Positions 26,362 to 32,489 of a stretch of 33,078 nt of DNA are shown piece after piece; position 1 is the stretch's first letter; every line of letters starts with the position of its first letter. The notes under the pieces are model-generated. The model worked only from the letters and a program-made list of their open reading frames with translations, had not been told where the DNA came from and searched no databases. This stretch comes from a virus, in IMG/VR virus record IMGVR_UViG_3300001472_000065, positions 1,758 through 34,835 of that record, one strand, 5' to 3'. A program made the translations under genes and the position numbers.

Positions 26362-27565
26362 TGTTTTCTTCCTCTGTTTCTTCAGGTGGTCTACCACCTT
26401 CCTCTGGGTTAGTTGCGCTACCTGCTATATTTGCTGGTACTCTCAATTCATCATGTCCATCAATTGGTTCCATGTTCATTGCGTCTCTGACCTCGTTAGG
26501 TGTCATAATACCTGTGTTTACTAAAGTAGCATAGTATGCTGCTTGGTCTCTAAGTTCTGGTTGTAGTGCTGGAACTCCATGTACATCTTCAACAAGTTTA
26601 AACCCAAAGAACCTTTCACAAGCATAACCAATTTTTCTAACAATAGGTAGTATAGTTTCTAAGTAATACAATCTATGGTTAGGTCTAATGTTTGCATTGT
26701 TTCCACCATCTAATAAAATTGGTGGTACACCCATTGCTTCTAAAATTATTTTTTCATTAGCAGCGATTGAAGGTTGAAAGTCTAGTTCTTTAAAGTTTAC
26801 TTTAGTTAAACTATCTACTTCTAAACCGCCATCTAATATAAGAGGTCTTTTTCCTCCATTTTTAGGATTATATCTAGTAGCCCAAGCCTGTAACATTCTT
26901 TCTTTAATTCTGTCAGAAAGAGTATTAGGACTTTTTAGTACTAATCCTGGAACTGCTCCATTTTTGAAGAAGTTATCTTGAAACTTTCTCATACTATCCA
27001 TTAAATACATAGTTCTATAAGCTGGTTTCAATCTAGGTACACCCCTGTATATTGATTTGAATGAGTTTTCCTTAATATGTATTATTTCATAAGGGGTGTA
27101 GTCTATATGACCATCATATACATACTTGCTAATATAGGTCTTTGTATCAGATTCTATAGTAACGTTATTTGCAGGTAAATGATAGAGATGGGCACCATCA
27201 TAATATATAAAGATGTTTCCATCAATCAGTAAATCAATAATAAGATTTCTCTTAAAAGTATTGATATCCTGAAAAGGGTTTGGTTCTCTATTTAGTAATA
27301 AGTCTACACGACTTCTACGAACATTTTGAACCATAGGCGTTAACCCATTAATTTTGTCTCCTACCTCGAAAGGTATGTCAGCACTATCGTCAACAATCAT
27401 GTTGACAGCCCTGTTAACTACTTCTAGTTCTTCGTAAGCTGAGCGATAATTATCTTTCTTCTCACGAGTATCTATTGACATTCCTTCTTCTAGGCCAATA
27501 AAAGATTGAGCAGGATTTAACTTCTCTTCTCTTTCTATACCCAAAAATCTATCATACCATGCCAT
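26354..27565 (-). CDS. HK97-type portal protein
   Basis: A 403-residue portal protein, forming the dodecameric ring at the capsid vertex through which DNA passes and to which the terminase and tail attach. The sequence follows the HK97-like family: an N-terminal clip/wing start (AWYDRFLG), VVNRAVNMIVDDSADIPFEV, LLNREPNPFQDINTFKRNLI, NIFIYYDGAHLYHLPANNV, a central helix with FKNGAVPGLVL, and the late motif EAMGVPPILLDGG followed by the long helix through YYLETILPIVRKI. The C-terminus is acidic (PEEGGRPPEETEEENNE). Length is typical. It begins inside the HNH gene and its end overlaps the next gene by eight bases. Confidence 0.94.
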   Translation of the reverse strand: MAWYDRFLGIEREEKLNPAQSFIGLEEGMSIDTREKKDNYRSAYEELEVVNRAVNMIVDDSADIPFEVGDKINGLTPMVQNVRRSRVDLLLNREPNPFQDINTFKRNLIIDLLIDGNIFIYYDGAHLYHLPANNVTIESDTKTYISKYVYDGHIDYTPYEIIHIKENSFKSIYRGVPRLKPAYRTMYLMDSMRKFQDNFFKNGAVPGLVLKSPNTLSDRIKERMLQAWATRYNPKNGGKRPLILDGGLEVDSLTKVNFKELDFQPSIAANEKIILEAMGVPPILLDGGNNANIRPNHRLYYLETILPIVRKIGYACERFFGFKLVEDVHGVPALQPELRDQAAYYATLVNTGIMTPNEVRDAMNMEPIDGHDELRVPANIAGSATNPEEGGRPPEETEEENNE

Positions 27566-27923
27566 ATTTGTCTCTCTGTATCTTCACCCATCGTTTTTGT
27601 TTCATTGCTGATTCTAGTTTTGGTCTTTTACCATAAATGCTATGCAGTCTTATGTGATGGGTTTTACATAGTGTTGCAGCTTCGTCATAAACTTCGGTGA
27701 GGTGTTCCTCAATAAATTGTTCCCGCAGATTCATTATTTCATCGGCTGAGGTAATCGTAATTTTGTTACTCTTCAACCATTTGTGTAATAGCTCAGTCAT
27801 TCCGAAGAAGTGGTGAAACTCTAAATTATCTGTTTCTCCACAAATAAAGCACTGGGTGTCTTTCTTATATCCTGATTTGGCTTTATCTCTAACGTACTTG
27901 ACTAAATCTCTTTTTAAATCCAT
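27552..27923 (-). CDS. HNH-family endonuclease, packaging-associated type
   Basis: A 123-residue protein with CFICG (Cys25, Cys28), LEFHHFFG (His37, His38) and LCKTHHIRLHSIYG (Cys86, His89, His90, His94), the zinc-binding and catalytic pattern of HNH nucleases. Between them lies a helical segment (MTELLHKWLKS, IMNLREQF). HNH proteins next to terminase and portal genes are known, in several cohesive-end phages, to be needed with the terminase for genome cutting and packaging, so it is more likely a packaging partner than a homing nuclease. It is the first gene after promoter P1 and overlaps the portal gene by 14 bases. Confidence 0.88.
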   Translation of the reverse strand: MDLKRDLVKYVRDKAKSGYKKDTQCFICGETDNLEFHHFFGMTELLHKWLKSNKITITSADEIMNLREQFIEEHLTEVYDEAATLCKTHHIRLHSIYGKRPKLESAMKQKRWVKIQRDKYGMV

Positions 27924-27941
27924 AAATTCCTATTAGTTAAA

Positions 27942-27970
27942 ATTATACCAAAAATTCACCTTCTTGTCAA
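27942..27970 (-). promoter_or_regulatory. Consensus sigma70 promoter (P1) before the HNH-portal-capsid operon
   Basis: On the minus strand TTGACA (27970-27965) and TATAAT (27947-27942) are both perfect and separated by 17 bases. TGG directly before TATAAT provides an extended -10 element. An A-rich run (CCAAAAAATAAATG) lies just upstream and may act as an UP element. The expected start of transcription is near 27935, giving a leader of about a dozen bases before the HNH ATG, with AGGA four bases before it. The block AATTTTTGGTATAATT is repeated exactly at promoter P2. Confidence 0.88.
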
Positions 27971-27994
27971 CATTTATTTTTTGGTAGGTCATAG

Positions 27995-29296
27995 TTAAAA
28001 AGTATGTGCTGATGTCTCAAAGGTATAAAGTGCATAACGTAAAGCATCTGACATATGAGATGCCATATTGTGTTTAGGTTTTTCTTTGATTAAGTTAGGG
28101 TTAGGGTCCCACTGGTATTGGTCAACTGCTGATAATGATTGTTGACATCTTTGGTCTATAATGAGAAGGTCATTGTCGATAATTCCTGCTGCGTGTCCTA
28201 TTCCATCTAGAACTGATTTTTTCGCATTAATAGTAGATATATCATAATTTTGCGCTAGGTCAAATCTAGTTTGTTGCGCTGCTGAATCAATATAAATCCA
28301 GTCAATATTATATTTATCTATCATTCTGCGTATTTCTACTGCATGCTGTTCAGTAGTTCTTTCGGCGTCCATGTACTCGTCTACTAGATAATATTTTTGT
28401 TCGTCCCAATCATATGCTATAACACATAAAGCTGTTGGGTCTTTGTATCCTACGTCTAGCCCCGCAAACACATCCATTTTGCTAGTATCTAACTGACTTA
28501 GGTCTGCAACACATTCTTCGAAGTTAAAGTTCCAAACTTGTCCTTCGTATGTGTTAAAGTCAGCGAGATACTCTTGAGCAAACTCTGCTTGAGACATTGC
28601 TTTTTTAGCTTCAACTATGTCTTGTTCACTAAACCTTGGGTTTTCGTGATAAGTTGCTTTTATTGATGCCCAGTCCTGAAATTCTTCACTGAATCCTCTA
28701 TGCCAAAACTCAGCAAACCAATTATTTCTTCCCCTTGGCGTTGAAATAAATACAGCTTTACTGTTTTCTTTGTCTAGAGTAGGACGTAGTGCTACATTAA
28801 AAGCATCTTTTCCATCTGCTAATGCTGCCTCGTCAAAGATGATTAAATCATAAGACCTACCTACGGCAGAGTCTACTTGATTAACCGAACCCATTCTTAT
28901 AGTAGAACCATTAGATAGTTCTATAACTTTATCTTTTGCATTATCTCTTACCACCTCTAAATCAAAGTGCTTAATAAGCTGTCTTTGTAAATCAAAAGAG
29001 ATTTGCGATAAAGAGTAGTTCGGTGACATAATTAATATGTTAGAGCCCGGCACGAGAGACACAAGCTGTCCAATTACATTTGTGATATAAGTTTTGCCCT
29101 GTCGCCTAGAAATGGCGGCACACACGAATCTATACTTTGGGTTATTGACTGCATTTATAAGTGCAGTCTGTGATGAGTTAGGCTCTATGCCTAACAAATT
29201 CATATATTCAGATATAGGTAGTTTGATAAATCTGTCTGAGGCTGTAAATTCCATTAGTTCAGAACTTACAATATCTGTTCTACTTACATCTAGCAT
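27995..29296 (-). CDS. terL: Terminase large subunit
   Basis: A 433-residue DNA packaging motor: the N-terminal ATPase translocates DNA into the prohead and the C-terminal nuclease cuts the genome concatemer. Visible motifs: a Walker A variant SRRQGKT (63-69), Walker B DLIIFDEAA (150-158, Asp155/Glu156), a coupling-type STPRG (185-189), and an RNase H-like nuclease with GLDVGYKDP (Asp281), YIDSAAQQT (Asp337) and HMSDALRYA (Asp417). Length is usual for the Terminase_6-type family. It starts one base after the preceding stop. The stop is followed by a 71-base gap holding a promoter. Confidence 0.95.
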   Translation of the reverse strand: MLDVSRTDIVSSELMEFTASDRFIKLPISEYMNLLGIEPNSSQTALINAVNNPKYRFVCAAISRRQGKTYITNVIGQLVSLVPGSNILIMSPNYSLSQISFDLQRQLIKHFDLEVVRDNAKDKVIELSNGSTIRMGSVNQVDSAVGRSYDLIIFDEAALADGKDAFNVALRPTLDKENSKAVFISTPRGRNNWFAEFWHRGFSEEFQDWASIKATYHENPRFSEQDIVEAKKAMSQAEFAQEYLADFNTYEGQVWNFNFEECVADLSQLDTSKMDVFAGLDVGYKDPTALCVIAYDWDEQKYYLVDEYMDAERTTEQHAVEIRRMIDKYNIDWIYIDSAAQQTRFDLAQNYDISTINAKKSVLDGIGHAAGIIDNDLLIIDQRCQQSLSAVDQYQWDPNPNLIKEKPKHNMASHMSDALRYALYTFETSAHTF

Positions 29297-29297
29297 A

Positions 29298-29531
29298 TTA
29301 GTGAATTGTTGTTTTTTGTTTAATAATTTCCGTTAAGCCTAGTATACTATCATCTTCAAATAGTAAGTTTTTATCACATATACTTAATAAGTATAAGTAA
29401 CCTAGACATAAATCAGTCATGGTTTGATCTGCGTGCGATAACTTACCTCTTTGTTCTGCTTTCTTTTGCAAAACATTAAGAGTGATTGTGCAAGTTTCTG
29501 CTACATCATCTAACCAGACGCTATCCTTCAT
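29298..29531 (-). CDS. Unknown 77-aa protein in the small-terminase position
   Basis: A mostly helical protein: VWLDDVAETCTITLNVLQKKAEQRGKL, then HADQTMTDLCLGYLYLLSICDKNLLF, then an acidic-hydrophobic end. No helix-turn-helix or nuclease motif is evident. It lies immediately upstream of the large terminase gene (one base between its TAA and the terminase ATG), the usual place of the small terminase subunit, but it is shorter than typical ones and I cannot confirm homology. Coupled to the previous gene by TAATG. Confidence 0.7.
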   Translation of the reverse strand: MKDSVWLDDVAETCTITLNVLQKKAEQRGKLSHADQTMTDLCLGYLYLLSICDKNLLFEDDSILGLTEIIKQKTTIH

Positions 29532-29785
29532 TATGGCGTTACCACACCTACAGCTAATACTTCGGCATGTGCTGCAAATATTTTTTCTTCTCTCTTCTTA
29601 CGAACGAATGTTACTTCTCCCGCTATAAGAGTAAAAGTAGCTACTACGTTATTAGATGAATCTGTTACACTAACTAGTCTATTAGTGCTTCCAGTATTAA
29701 CTAATCTCACATCATCGGCTTCACCGAAGTTGCTAGACGCACCTGCGGTTGTACCACATGCGGCTTCTGAACCAAGTAATCTCAT
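29531..29785 (-). CDS. Small beta-rich protein, probable virion component, 84 aa
   Basis: After a small-residue N-terminus (SEAACGTTAGASSNFGE) the sequence alternates hydrophobic and polar residues like a small beta barrel: VRLVNTGSTNRLVSV, NVVATFTLIAGEVTFVRKK, then KIFAAHAEVLAVGV. I recall similar 80-90 residue proteins next to phage terminase or head genes but cannot name a function; a head decoration or completion role is possible. A strong GGAG lies six bases before the ATG, stronger than most neighbours, consistent with a structural protein made in quantity. Stop overlaps the next ATG (TAATG). Confidence 0.7.
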   Translation of the reverse strand: MRLLGSEAACGTTAGASSNFGEADDVRLVNTGSTNRLVSVTDSSNNVVATFTLIAGEVTFVRKKREEKIFAAHAEVLAVGVVTP

Positions 29786-29926
29786 TTACTTCTCCTGTTT
29801 TTTCTTTGCTTTTTGTTTAGCTTTTAACATTGCGTCATGAATATCAACGTCTCCGTCCATATCTGCATCTTTGCCATTTATTATGTTCCAAACTTTTAAA
29901 GCTGTTTCTTTAATTTTCTTTACCAT
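29786..29926 (-). CDS. 46-aa protein with dockerin/EF-hand-like calcium loop
   Basis: Residues 20-31 read DADMDGDVDIHD: acidic residues at loop positions 1, 3, 5, 7, 9 and 12, Gly at 6 and a hydrophobic Val at 8, the pattern of an EF-hand or single dockerin calcium loop (position 12 is Asp, as in dockerins). It is flanked by a helix (KETALKVWNIING) and a Lys-rich helix (LKAKQKAKKKQEK). The ATG overlaps the preceding stop by seven bases; the TAA is directly followed by the next ATG. AGGAG near its own end serves the next gene. Calcium binding is inferred from the motif only. Confidence 0.7.
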   Translation of the reverse strand: MVKKIKETALKVWNIINGKDADMDGDVDIHDAMLKAKQKAKKKQEK

Positions 29927-30237
29927 TTTACCTTGTTTGCCCAGTAAGCGGCTGACATCTTACCTTTTGCTATATTTCTTGCGTGCCTTGCTTTGAAAGA
30001 CTTACGCTTCATTTTCATTCTACGGGATTCGCCAGCCTTAGGTTTACCCGCCGTTTTGGCTCCTTTTTGTCCAAAACGAATTGTTTTGATTCTAGCTCCA
30101 ACTTTTGCCACAACAATGTGTGACTTAGTTCTGTGTCCAGGCGTACGCTTTGGTTTGTTGAATCCTCGTACGCCTGCTCTTTTTAATCTAGAATCACGTT
30201 TACTTTTTACCTTTGTAGGTCTTCTTCTTCTTACCAT
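29920..30237 (-). CDS. Highly basic conserved small protein, 105 aa
   Basis: About 38 of 105 residues are Arg or Lys. The sequence has the recognisable core KRTPGHRTKSHIVVAK, IKTIRFGQKGAKTAGKPKAGES, and the ending FKARHARNIAKGKMSAAYWANKVKW. I recognise this core as strongly conserved in an uncharacterised protein family of marine phages; I would not assign a function. AGGA lies seven bases before the ATG. It begins inside the previous lysine-rich gene and its stop overlaps the next start by seven bases. A role in DNA binding or as an internal virion protein is plausible from charge and from proximity to the terminase, but unproven. Confidence 0.82.
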   Translation of the reverse strand: MVRRRRPTKVKSKRDSRLKRAGVRGFNKPKRTPGHRTKSHIVVAKVGARIKTIRFGQKGAKTAGKPKAGESRRMKMKRKSFKARHARNIAKGKMSAAYWANKVKW

Positions 30238-30331
30238 TTTTCATTCCTTTTTTCTTTTTTCCCTTGCCTTTCTTAAGAATTGCTTTTTGTAATGCCTTTG
30301 GTAATTTTCTTTGTTTTGCTGATAGAGCCAT
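30200..30331 (-). CDS. Tiny lysine-rich protein, 43 aa
   Basis: Starts MALSAKQRKLPKALQKAILKK and continues in a near-pure Lys/Gly tail (KGKGKKKKGMKNGKKKK). Supported as a real gene by a strong Shine-Dalgarno sequence, GGAG, five bases before the ATG, and by filling exactly the space after the preceding stop. Its 3' end overlaps the next gene by 38 bases in another frame. The first 20 residues may form an amphipathic helix and the tail would neutralise nucleic acid. Function unknown. Confidence 0.7.
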   Translation of the reverse strand: MALSAKQRKLPKALQKAILKKGKGKKKKGMKNGKKKKTYKGKK

Positions 30332-30332
30332 C

Positions 30333-30620
30333 TTATCTCCTTCTGCGACGAACGGTTTTACGTCCTCGCCTTGCGAAAGTTTTTACATTTGTTGGTTTTC
30401 CGCCTACACCTTGTTTTACTTTTCTTTTTCTTCTTACTGCTGACCTAATTTGAGATTTACTCATTCTTGCTGCTTTTGCAGCTGGTACGCATTTAGGATA
30501 TTTCTTTCGACCTGTCTTGGCTTTGTTTCTTCCACATTTATGGTATCCGCCTCCTTTCTTAGGTCTTCCAATATCTACCCACTTTTGCCCAAACCATTTA
30601 GTAAGTCCTCCAGTAGCCAT
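30333..30620 (-). CDS. Basic protein with KWVDI/CGR motif, 95 aa
   Basis: The N-terminal half holds LTKWFGQKWVDIG, KKGGGYHKCGR and YPKCVPAAKAARMSKSQ, a motif set (W..KWVDI, CGR, YPKC.P) shared by a family of uncharacterised small proteins in phages and large eukaryotic viruses; I believe it is a Pfam DUF family but cannot confirm the number. Two cysteines (29 and 44) could form a metal or disulfide site. The C-terminal half is a positively charged tail ending in GRKTVRRRRR. Translationally coupled to the gene before it (TAATG). A nucleic-acid-binding virion role is an inference from composition. Confidence 0.8.
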   Translation of the reverse strand: MATGGLTKWFGQKWVDIGRPKKGGGYHKCGRNKAKTGRKKYPKCVPAAKAARMSKSQIRSAVRRKRKVKQGVGGKPTNVKTFARRGRKTVRRRRR

Positions 30621-30772
30621 TATTTACCCACCTTACGCATAGCAGCTTTATGAGATGCAGTAAAACTTTTACCTTTTCTCATTTGAGCTCTCATAAACGA
30701 CATATGTTTCTTAGTATGGTGACTAGAATGTTTTCGTAAAGTAGCTTGTTGTTTTTTGGTAAGTTTTTTCAT
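30620..30772 (-). CDS. Small His/Lys-rich protein, 50 aa
   Basis: Reads MKKLTKKQQATLRKHSSHHTKKH, then MSFMRAQMRKGKSFTASHKAAM and a basic end. A GTG start 13 codons upstream lies inside the preceding gene; the ATG at 30772, 13 bases after that gene's stop, gives the natural MKKLTKKQ beginning. This is a compact helical, strongly basic protein without acidic residues in its first half. I have seen very similar short proteins in marine phage late regions but know no function. Its stop overlaps the next start as TAATG. Confidence 0.75.
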   Translation of the reverse strand: MKKLTKKQQATLRKHSSHHTKKHMSFMRAQMRKGKSFTASHKAAMRKVGK

Positions 30773-30785
30773 ACTTGTTCTTTTT

Positions 30786-30971
30786 TTAACCACGACGATA
30801 CTTACCTCCACGCTTCTTGTAAGTTCTTACTAACCAAGCATTTGCGTAAGCACTGGGATAAACGGCGAACTTTCGTCTGGCCGCCGTTTTTACCCTTGCA
30901 TACAATTTCTTGTTAGTAGGAACATTACGCTTTTTGGCGCTTGCTCTTCGTCTTCTACGTCTAACAGCCAT
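30786..30971 (-). CDS. Small Arg/Lys-rich protein, 61 aa
   Basis: Starts MAVRRRRRRASAKKR, then a more ordinary domain with PTNKKLYARVKTAARRKF and a conserved-looking SAYANAWLVRTYKKRGG end. I recognise the SAYANAW...YKKRGG signature as recurring in phages and giant viruses beside other small basic proteins, with no assigned function that I can name with certainty. Starts 11 bases inside the previous gene, with GAGG four bases before the ATG. The polyarginine start suggests nucleic acid binding or packaging into the virion with DNA; this is inference. Confidence 0.75.
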   Translation of the reverse strand: MAVRRRRRRASAKKRNVPTNKKLYARVKTAARRKFAVYPSAYANAWLVRTYKKRGGKYRRG

Positions 30972-31041
30972 GATGCCTCATGCCCTTCTTCTTTTTGCCA
31001 CCTTTTTTCTTTTTCTTCTTTTTTCCACTGTGGTAAGGCAT
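30961..31041 (-). CDS. Tiny lysine-rich protein, 26 aa
   Basis: Reads MPYHSG, then 11 lysines in 13 residues interrupted by GG, then GMRHHGC. Judged a real gene because its ATG overlaps the preceding stop as TAATG and its stop overlaps the start of the next basic gene by 11 bases. A longer frame through the same bases exists in another phase but has no such junctions. Such a polycation would bind DNA or RNA; likely part of the basic-protein cluster that follows. Function unknown. Confidence 0.6.
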   Translation of the reverse strand: MPYHSGKKKKKKKGGKKKKGMRHHGC

Positions 31042-31223
31042 TATTTTTCTTCCATGTAACAAGTCCATACACCATATATAAGACCTGCCCATGCTAATGC
31101 TTTAGCTAAACCACCTGTTAAAATGACTACCAAACAACCTGCACAAATAACAGCTCCGTCCCATGAAGTTCTTTCAGAGACTCTAGCTTTTAACCATGCC
31201 ATTCCTTTTTTCATCATATCCAT
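31041..31223 (-). CDS. Small membrane protein, holin candidate, 60 aa
   Basis: A basic N-terminal helix (MKKGMAWLKARVSERTSW) precedes a long hydrophobic region (about 24-55: VICAGCLVVILTGG then LAKALAWAGLIYGVW) that can be read as two membrane segments separated by a Gly-Gly turn, with a charged MEEK end. Size, topology and proximity to the spanins fit a small class II holin, which would perforate the inner membrane at lysis; this is a positional inference. The start at 31223 is supported by GGAG seven bases upstream. It overlaps the Cys-rich gene by 41 bases and its TAA overlaps the next ATG (TAATG). Confidence 0.75.
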   Translation of the reverse strand: MDMMKKGMAWLKARVSERTSWDGAVICAGCLVVILTGGLAKALAWAGLIYGVWTCYMEEK

Positions 31224-31371
31224 TCATACTCTCCCATTTTCCGAGAGGACACTTAGTCCTTCTCAACTTTGCCTTTAAAGGTATAAAACATTTGCATGCT
31301 TTACAAATCTTTAAAGAAGTGTAGTACTCACAAGTACTACAAATAATGAGCCTACTTGTCGCTTGGCTCAT
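31183..31371 (-). CDS. Cys-rich mini-protein, zinc-ribbon-like, 62 aa
   Basis: Contains CSTC (Cys11, Cys14), CKACKC (Cys23, 26, 28) and CPLGKW (Cys41), spaced as in small two-knuckle metal-binding proteins. I recall similar short proteins with a terminal CP-GKW motif in marine phages near structural or lysis genes, but no function is established that I can name. Begins inside the end of the o-spanin gene (20-base overlap); no clear ribosome binding site, so coupling is likely. Its C-terminal 13 codons overlap the start of the next gene. Confidence 0.7.
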   Translation of the reverse strand: MSQATSRLIICSTCEYYTSLKICKACKCFIPLKAKLRRTKCPLGKWESMNGYDEKRNGMVKS

Positions 31372-31747
31372 CTTTTGGCGGCATAGTAACTTCTCTATAG
31401 TATACTACGACGTCCTTAAGTTCTGTGATATACCTTTTGAGTTCTTGCATATTATATGCCATCACTTCATAATCTGGTATAGTCATTGCAAGAAAAACCA
31501 GTTCTCCTTCTTGCTCTTCTATTCTGGCTAACTGGTCTTCCCAGTTATCAGGGTTGACCACAATCCAAGTTGGGTCTTTTAAATCGATTTCTCGCGGCAT
31601 CACTGGTTGAACTATTGTTCTATCTAGTGGTTTTGCTGTAATCTCTATCTGTTTAGTTGGAATTAGGCTGCAACTGCAAACCATCATCAAGATTATCAAC
31701 GGTGTCGCTAAGTTTCTCGATTTCTTCCATAATGTGTTTTGTTCCAT
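31352..31747 (-). CDS. Outer-membrane lipoprotein spanin (o-spanin, Rz1-like)
   Basis: A 131-residue lipoprotein. The signal peptide (KKSRNLATPLIILMMVCSC) has a basic start, a hydrophobic core and a lipobox that best fits V-C-S-C with the second cysteine lipidated. The mature part has a Pro-rich stretch (about 35-50) and a helical segment from about residue 65 onward that could pair with the i-spanin coiled coil. The ATG at 31747 is chosen over an upstream TTG because AAGGA lies 9-10 bases before it. The gene starts inside the i-spanin gene in another frame, the classic partly embedded Rz/Rz1 layout, though the lipoprotein is longer than lambda Rz1. The pair implies a Gram-negative host. Confidence 0.82.
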   Translation of the reverse strand: MEQNTLWKKSRNLATPLIILMMVCSCSLIPTKQIEITAKPLDRTIVQPVMPREIDLKDPTWIVVNPDNWEDQLARIEEQEGELVFLAMTIPDYEVMAYNMQELKRYITELKDVVVYYREVTMPPKDEPSDK

Positions 31748-32048
31748 TATTGATTTTCCTTTCCATTTCGACTGGGTCTGCAATTATTTTTGCTGCCAGT
31801 TCATAATTTTGTATAAATTGAGTGTATCTGTTCAACTCTCTTTGTGCTGCTTGGCTTTTAAGACTCATCTCTTGAAGTTGTCCTGCCTGTAAAGCAAAGT
31901 CAGATTGTAAAGTAGCTATTGCTTCTTCCTGTGTAGCCACTGCACCTTCTAACGCTAAGTTATTTTGTGCTAATGTTTGATTTTCTGTATAGAGGTAGTA
32001 ACTTCCTAGTCCTAAAACTAGTATTATACCTATAAGTAATTGATTCAT
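31653..32048 (-). CDS. Inner-membrane spanin (i-spanin, Rz-like)
   Basis: A 131-residue protein with an uncleaved N-terminal membrane anchor (about residues 4-20, LLIGIILVLGLGSYYLY) and a long periplasmic coiled-coil region (about 21-125) rich in Gln, Glu, Ala and Leu, the layout of Rz-type spanins. It would sit in the inner membrane and, with the o-spanin, fuse the inner and outer membranes at the last step of lysis. The identification rests on topology plus the overlapping downstream lipoprotein gene, since spanins share little sequence. Its ATG overlaps the previous stop (ATGA). About 95 bases of its 3' end are shared with the start of the o-spanin in another frame. Confidence 0.8.
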   Translation of the reverse strand: MNQLLIGIILVLGLGSYYLYTENQTLAQNNLALEGAVATQEEAIATLQSDFALQAGQLQEMSLKSQAAQRELNRYTQFIQNYELAAKIIADPVEMERKINNGTKHIMEEIEKLSDTVDNLDDGLQLQPNSN

Positions 32049-32293
32049 AGTTCTTGTATCCTGTAGTTGAGGCCTTCTGCCCCTCTTATTTCAACTATAT
32101 CGCCTTCTTGAGTCTTAAATCTTAAAAAATTAGGTTGTTTTTTATAAAATTTTCTAACTATAAACTCTTGGTCGTCTGAATCACCCCAAGTTGCGTTATA
32201 ACTTACTTTTAAAGTATAGTAAGTAATAAACCAAGCGGTTAACCAGTACCAAAATTTTATAAGTTTTTCTAGTATTTTCTTAAGAGTTGCCAC
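32045..32293 (-). CDS. Small membrane protein of unknown function, 82 aa, GTG start
   Basis: Begins with a basic amphipathic segment (LKKILEKLIK) followed by one strongly hydrophobic aromatic membrane segment (about residues 14-31, FWYWLTAWFITYYTLKV), then a charged soluble domain with RKFYKKQPNFLRFKT and a GDIVEIRGAEGLNYRI end. The codon at the start is GTG; there is no ATG anywhere in the frame, so a GTG (or another non-ATG) start is required. It overlaps the preceding gene by 14 bases and its stop overlaps the i-spanin ATG (ATGA). Position next to the spanins makes a lysis role possible, but the long polar tail is unlike a classical holin. Confidence 0.65.
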   Translation of the reverse strand: MATLKKILEKLIKFWYWLTAWFITYYTLKVSYNATWGDSDDQEFIVRKFYKKQPNFLRFKTQEGDIVEIRGAEGLNYRIQEL

Positions 32294-32489
32294 TGACTTT
32301 TTCTAGACCTATTTCAGCTAACTCCTTAGTCATATATCCGCACTCTCCACCTTTCCATTTGAAAAACCACATTTTGTCTTTTTCAAATATCATACCATCT
32401 TCCATACTTTCTGGTTTTGCCATAGTACTTGGTTTTGGTGCTTCCATTTCTGTTGGTTTCATATCTTTTTTTGAATAGTCATCTATCAT
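32280..32489 (-). CDS. Small unknown protein, 69 aa
   Basis: Unrecognised. The first half is acidic/basic mixed and rich in Met, Pro and Lys (EMEAPKPSTMAKPESMEDG), likely disordered; the second half is a compact-looking segment with aromatic residues (KMWFFKWKGGECGYMT) and a short helix (KELAEIGLEKV). Starts at an ATG that overlaps the iscU stop by four bases (ATGA), so it is probably translated by coupling to iscU. Its end overlaps the next frame by 14 bases. No signal peptide or membrane segment. Confidence 0.7.
   Translation of the reverse strand: MIDDYSKKDMKPTEMEAPKPSTMAKPESMEDGMIFEKDKMWFFKWKGGECGYMTKELAEIGLEKVSGNS

Noticed and set aside
27552-27923. HNH gene as a homing endonuclease or mobile element
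   Set aside because: It does not interrupt another gene, sits in the conserved packaging position and is first in an operon; a packaging partner is the simpler reading.
30890-31075. A 61-codon minus-strand frame reading Lys/Glu/Trp-rich sequence
   Set aside because: It runs through the 26-residue lysine gene and the start of the 61-residue basic gene in another phase; the two small genes have TAATG coupling and overlapping ends, this frame has neither.
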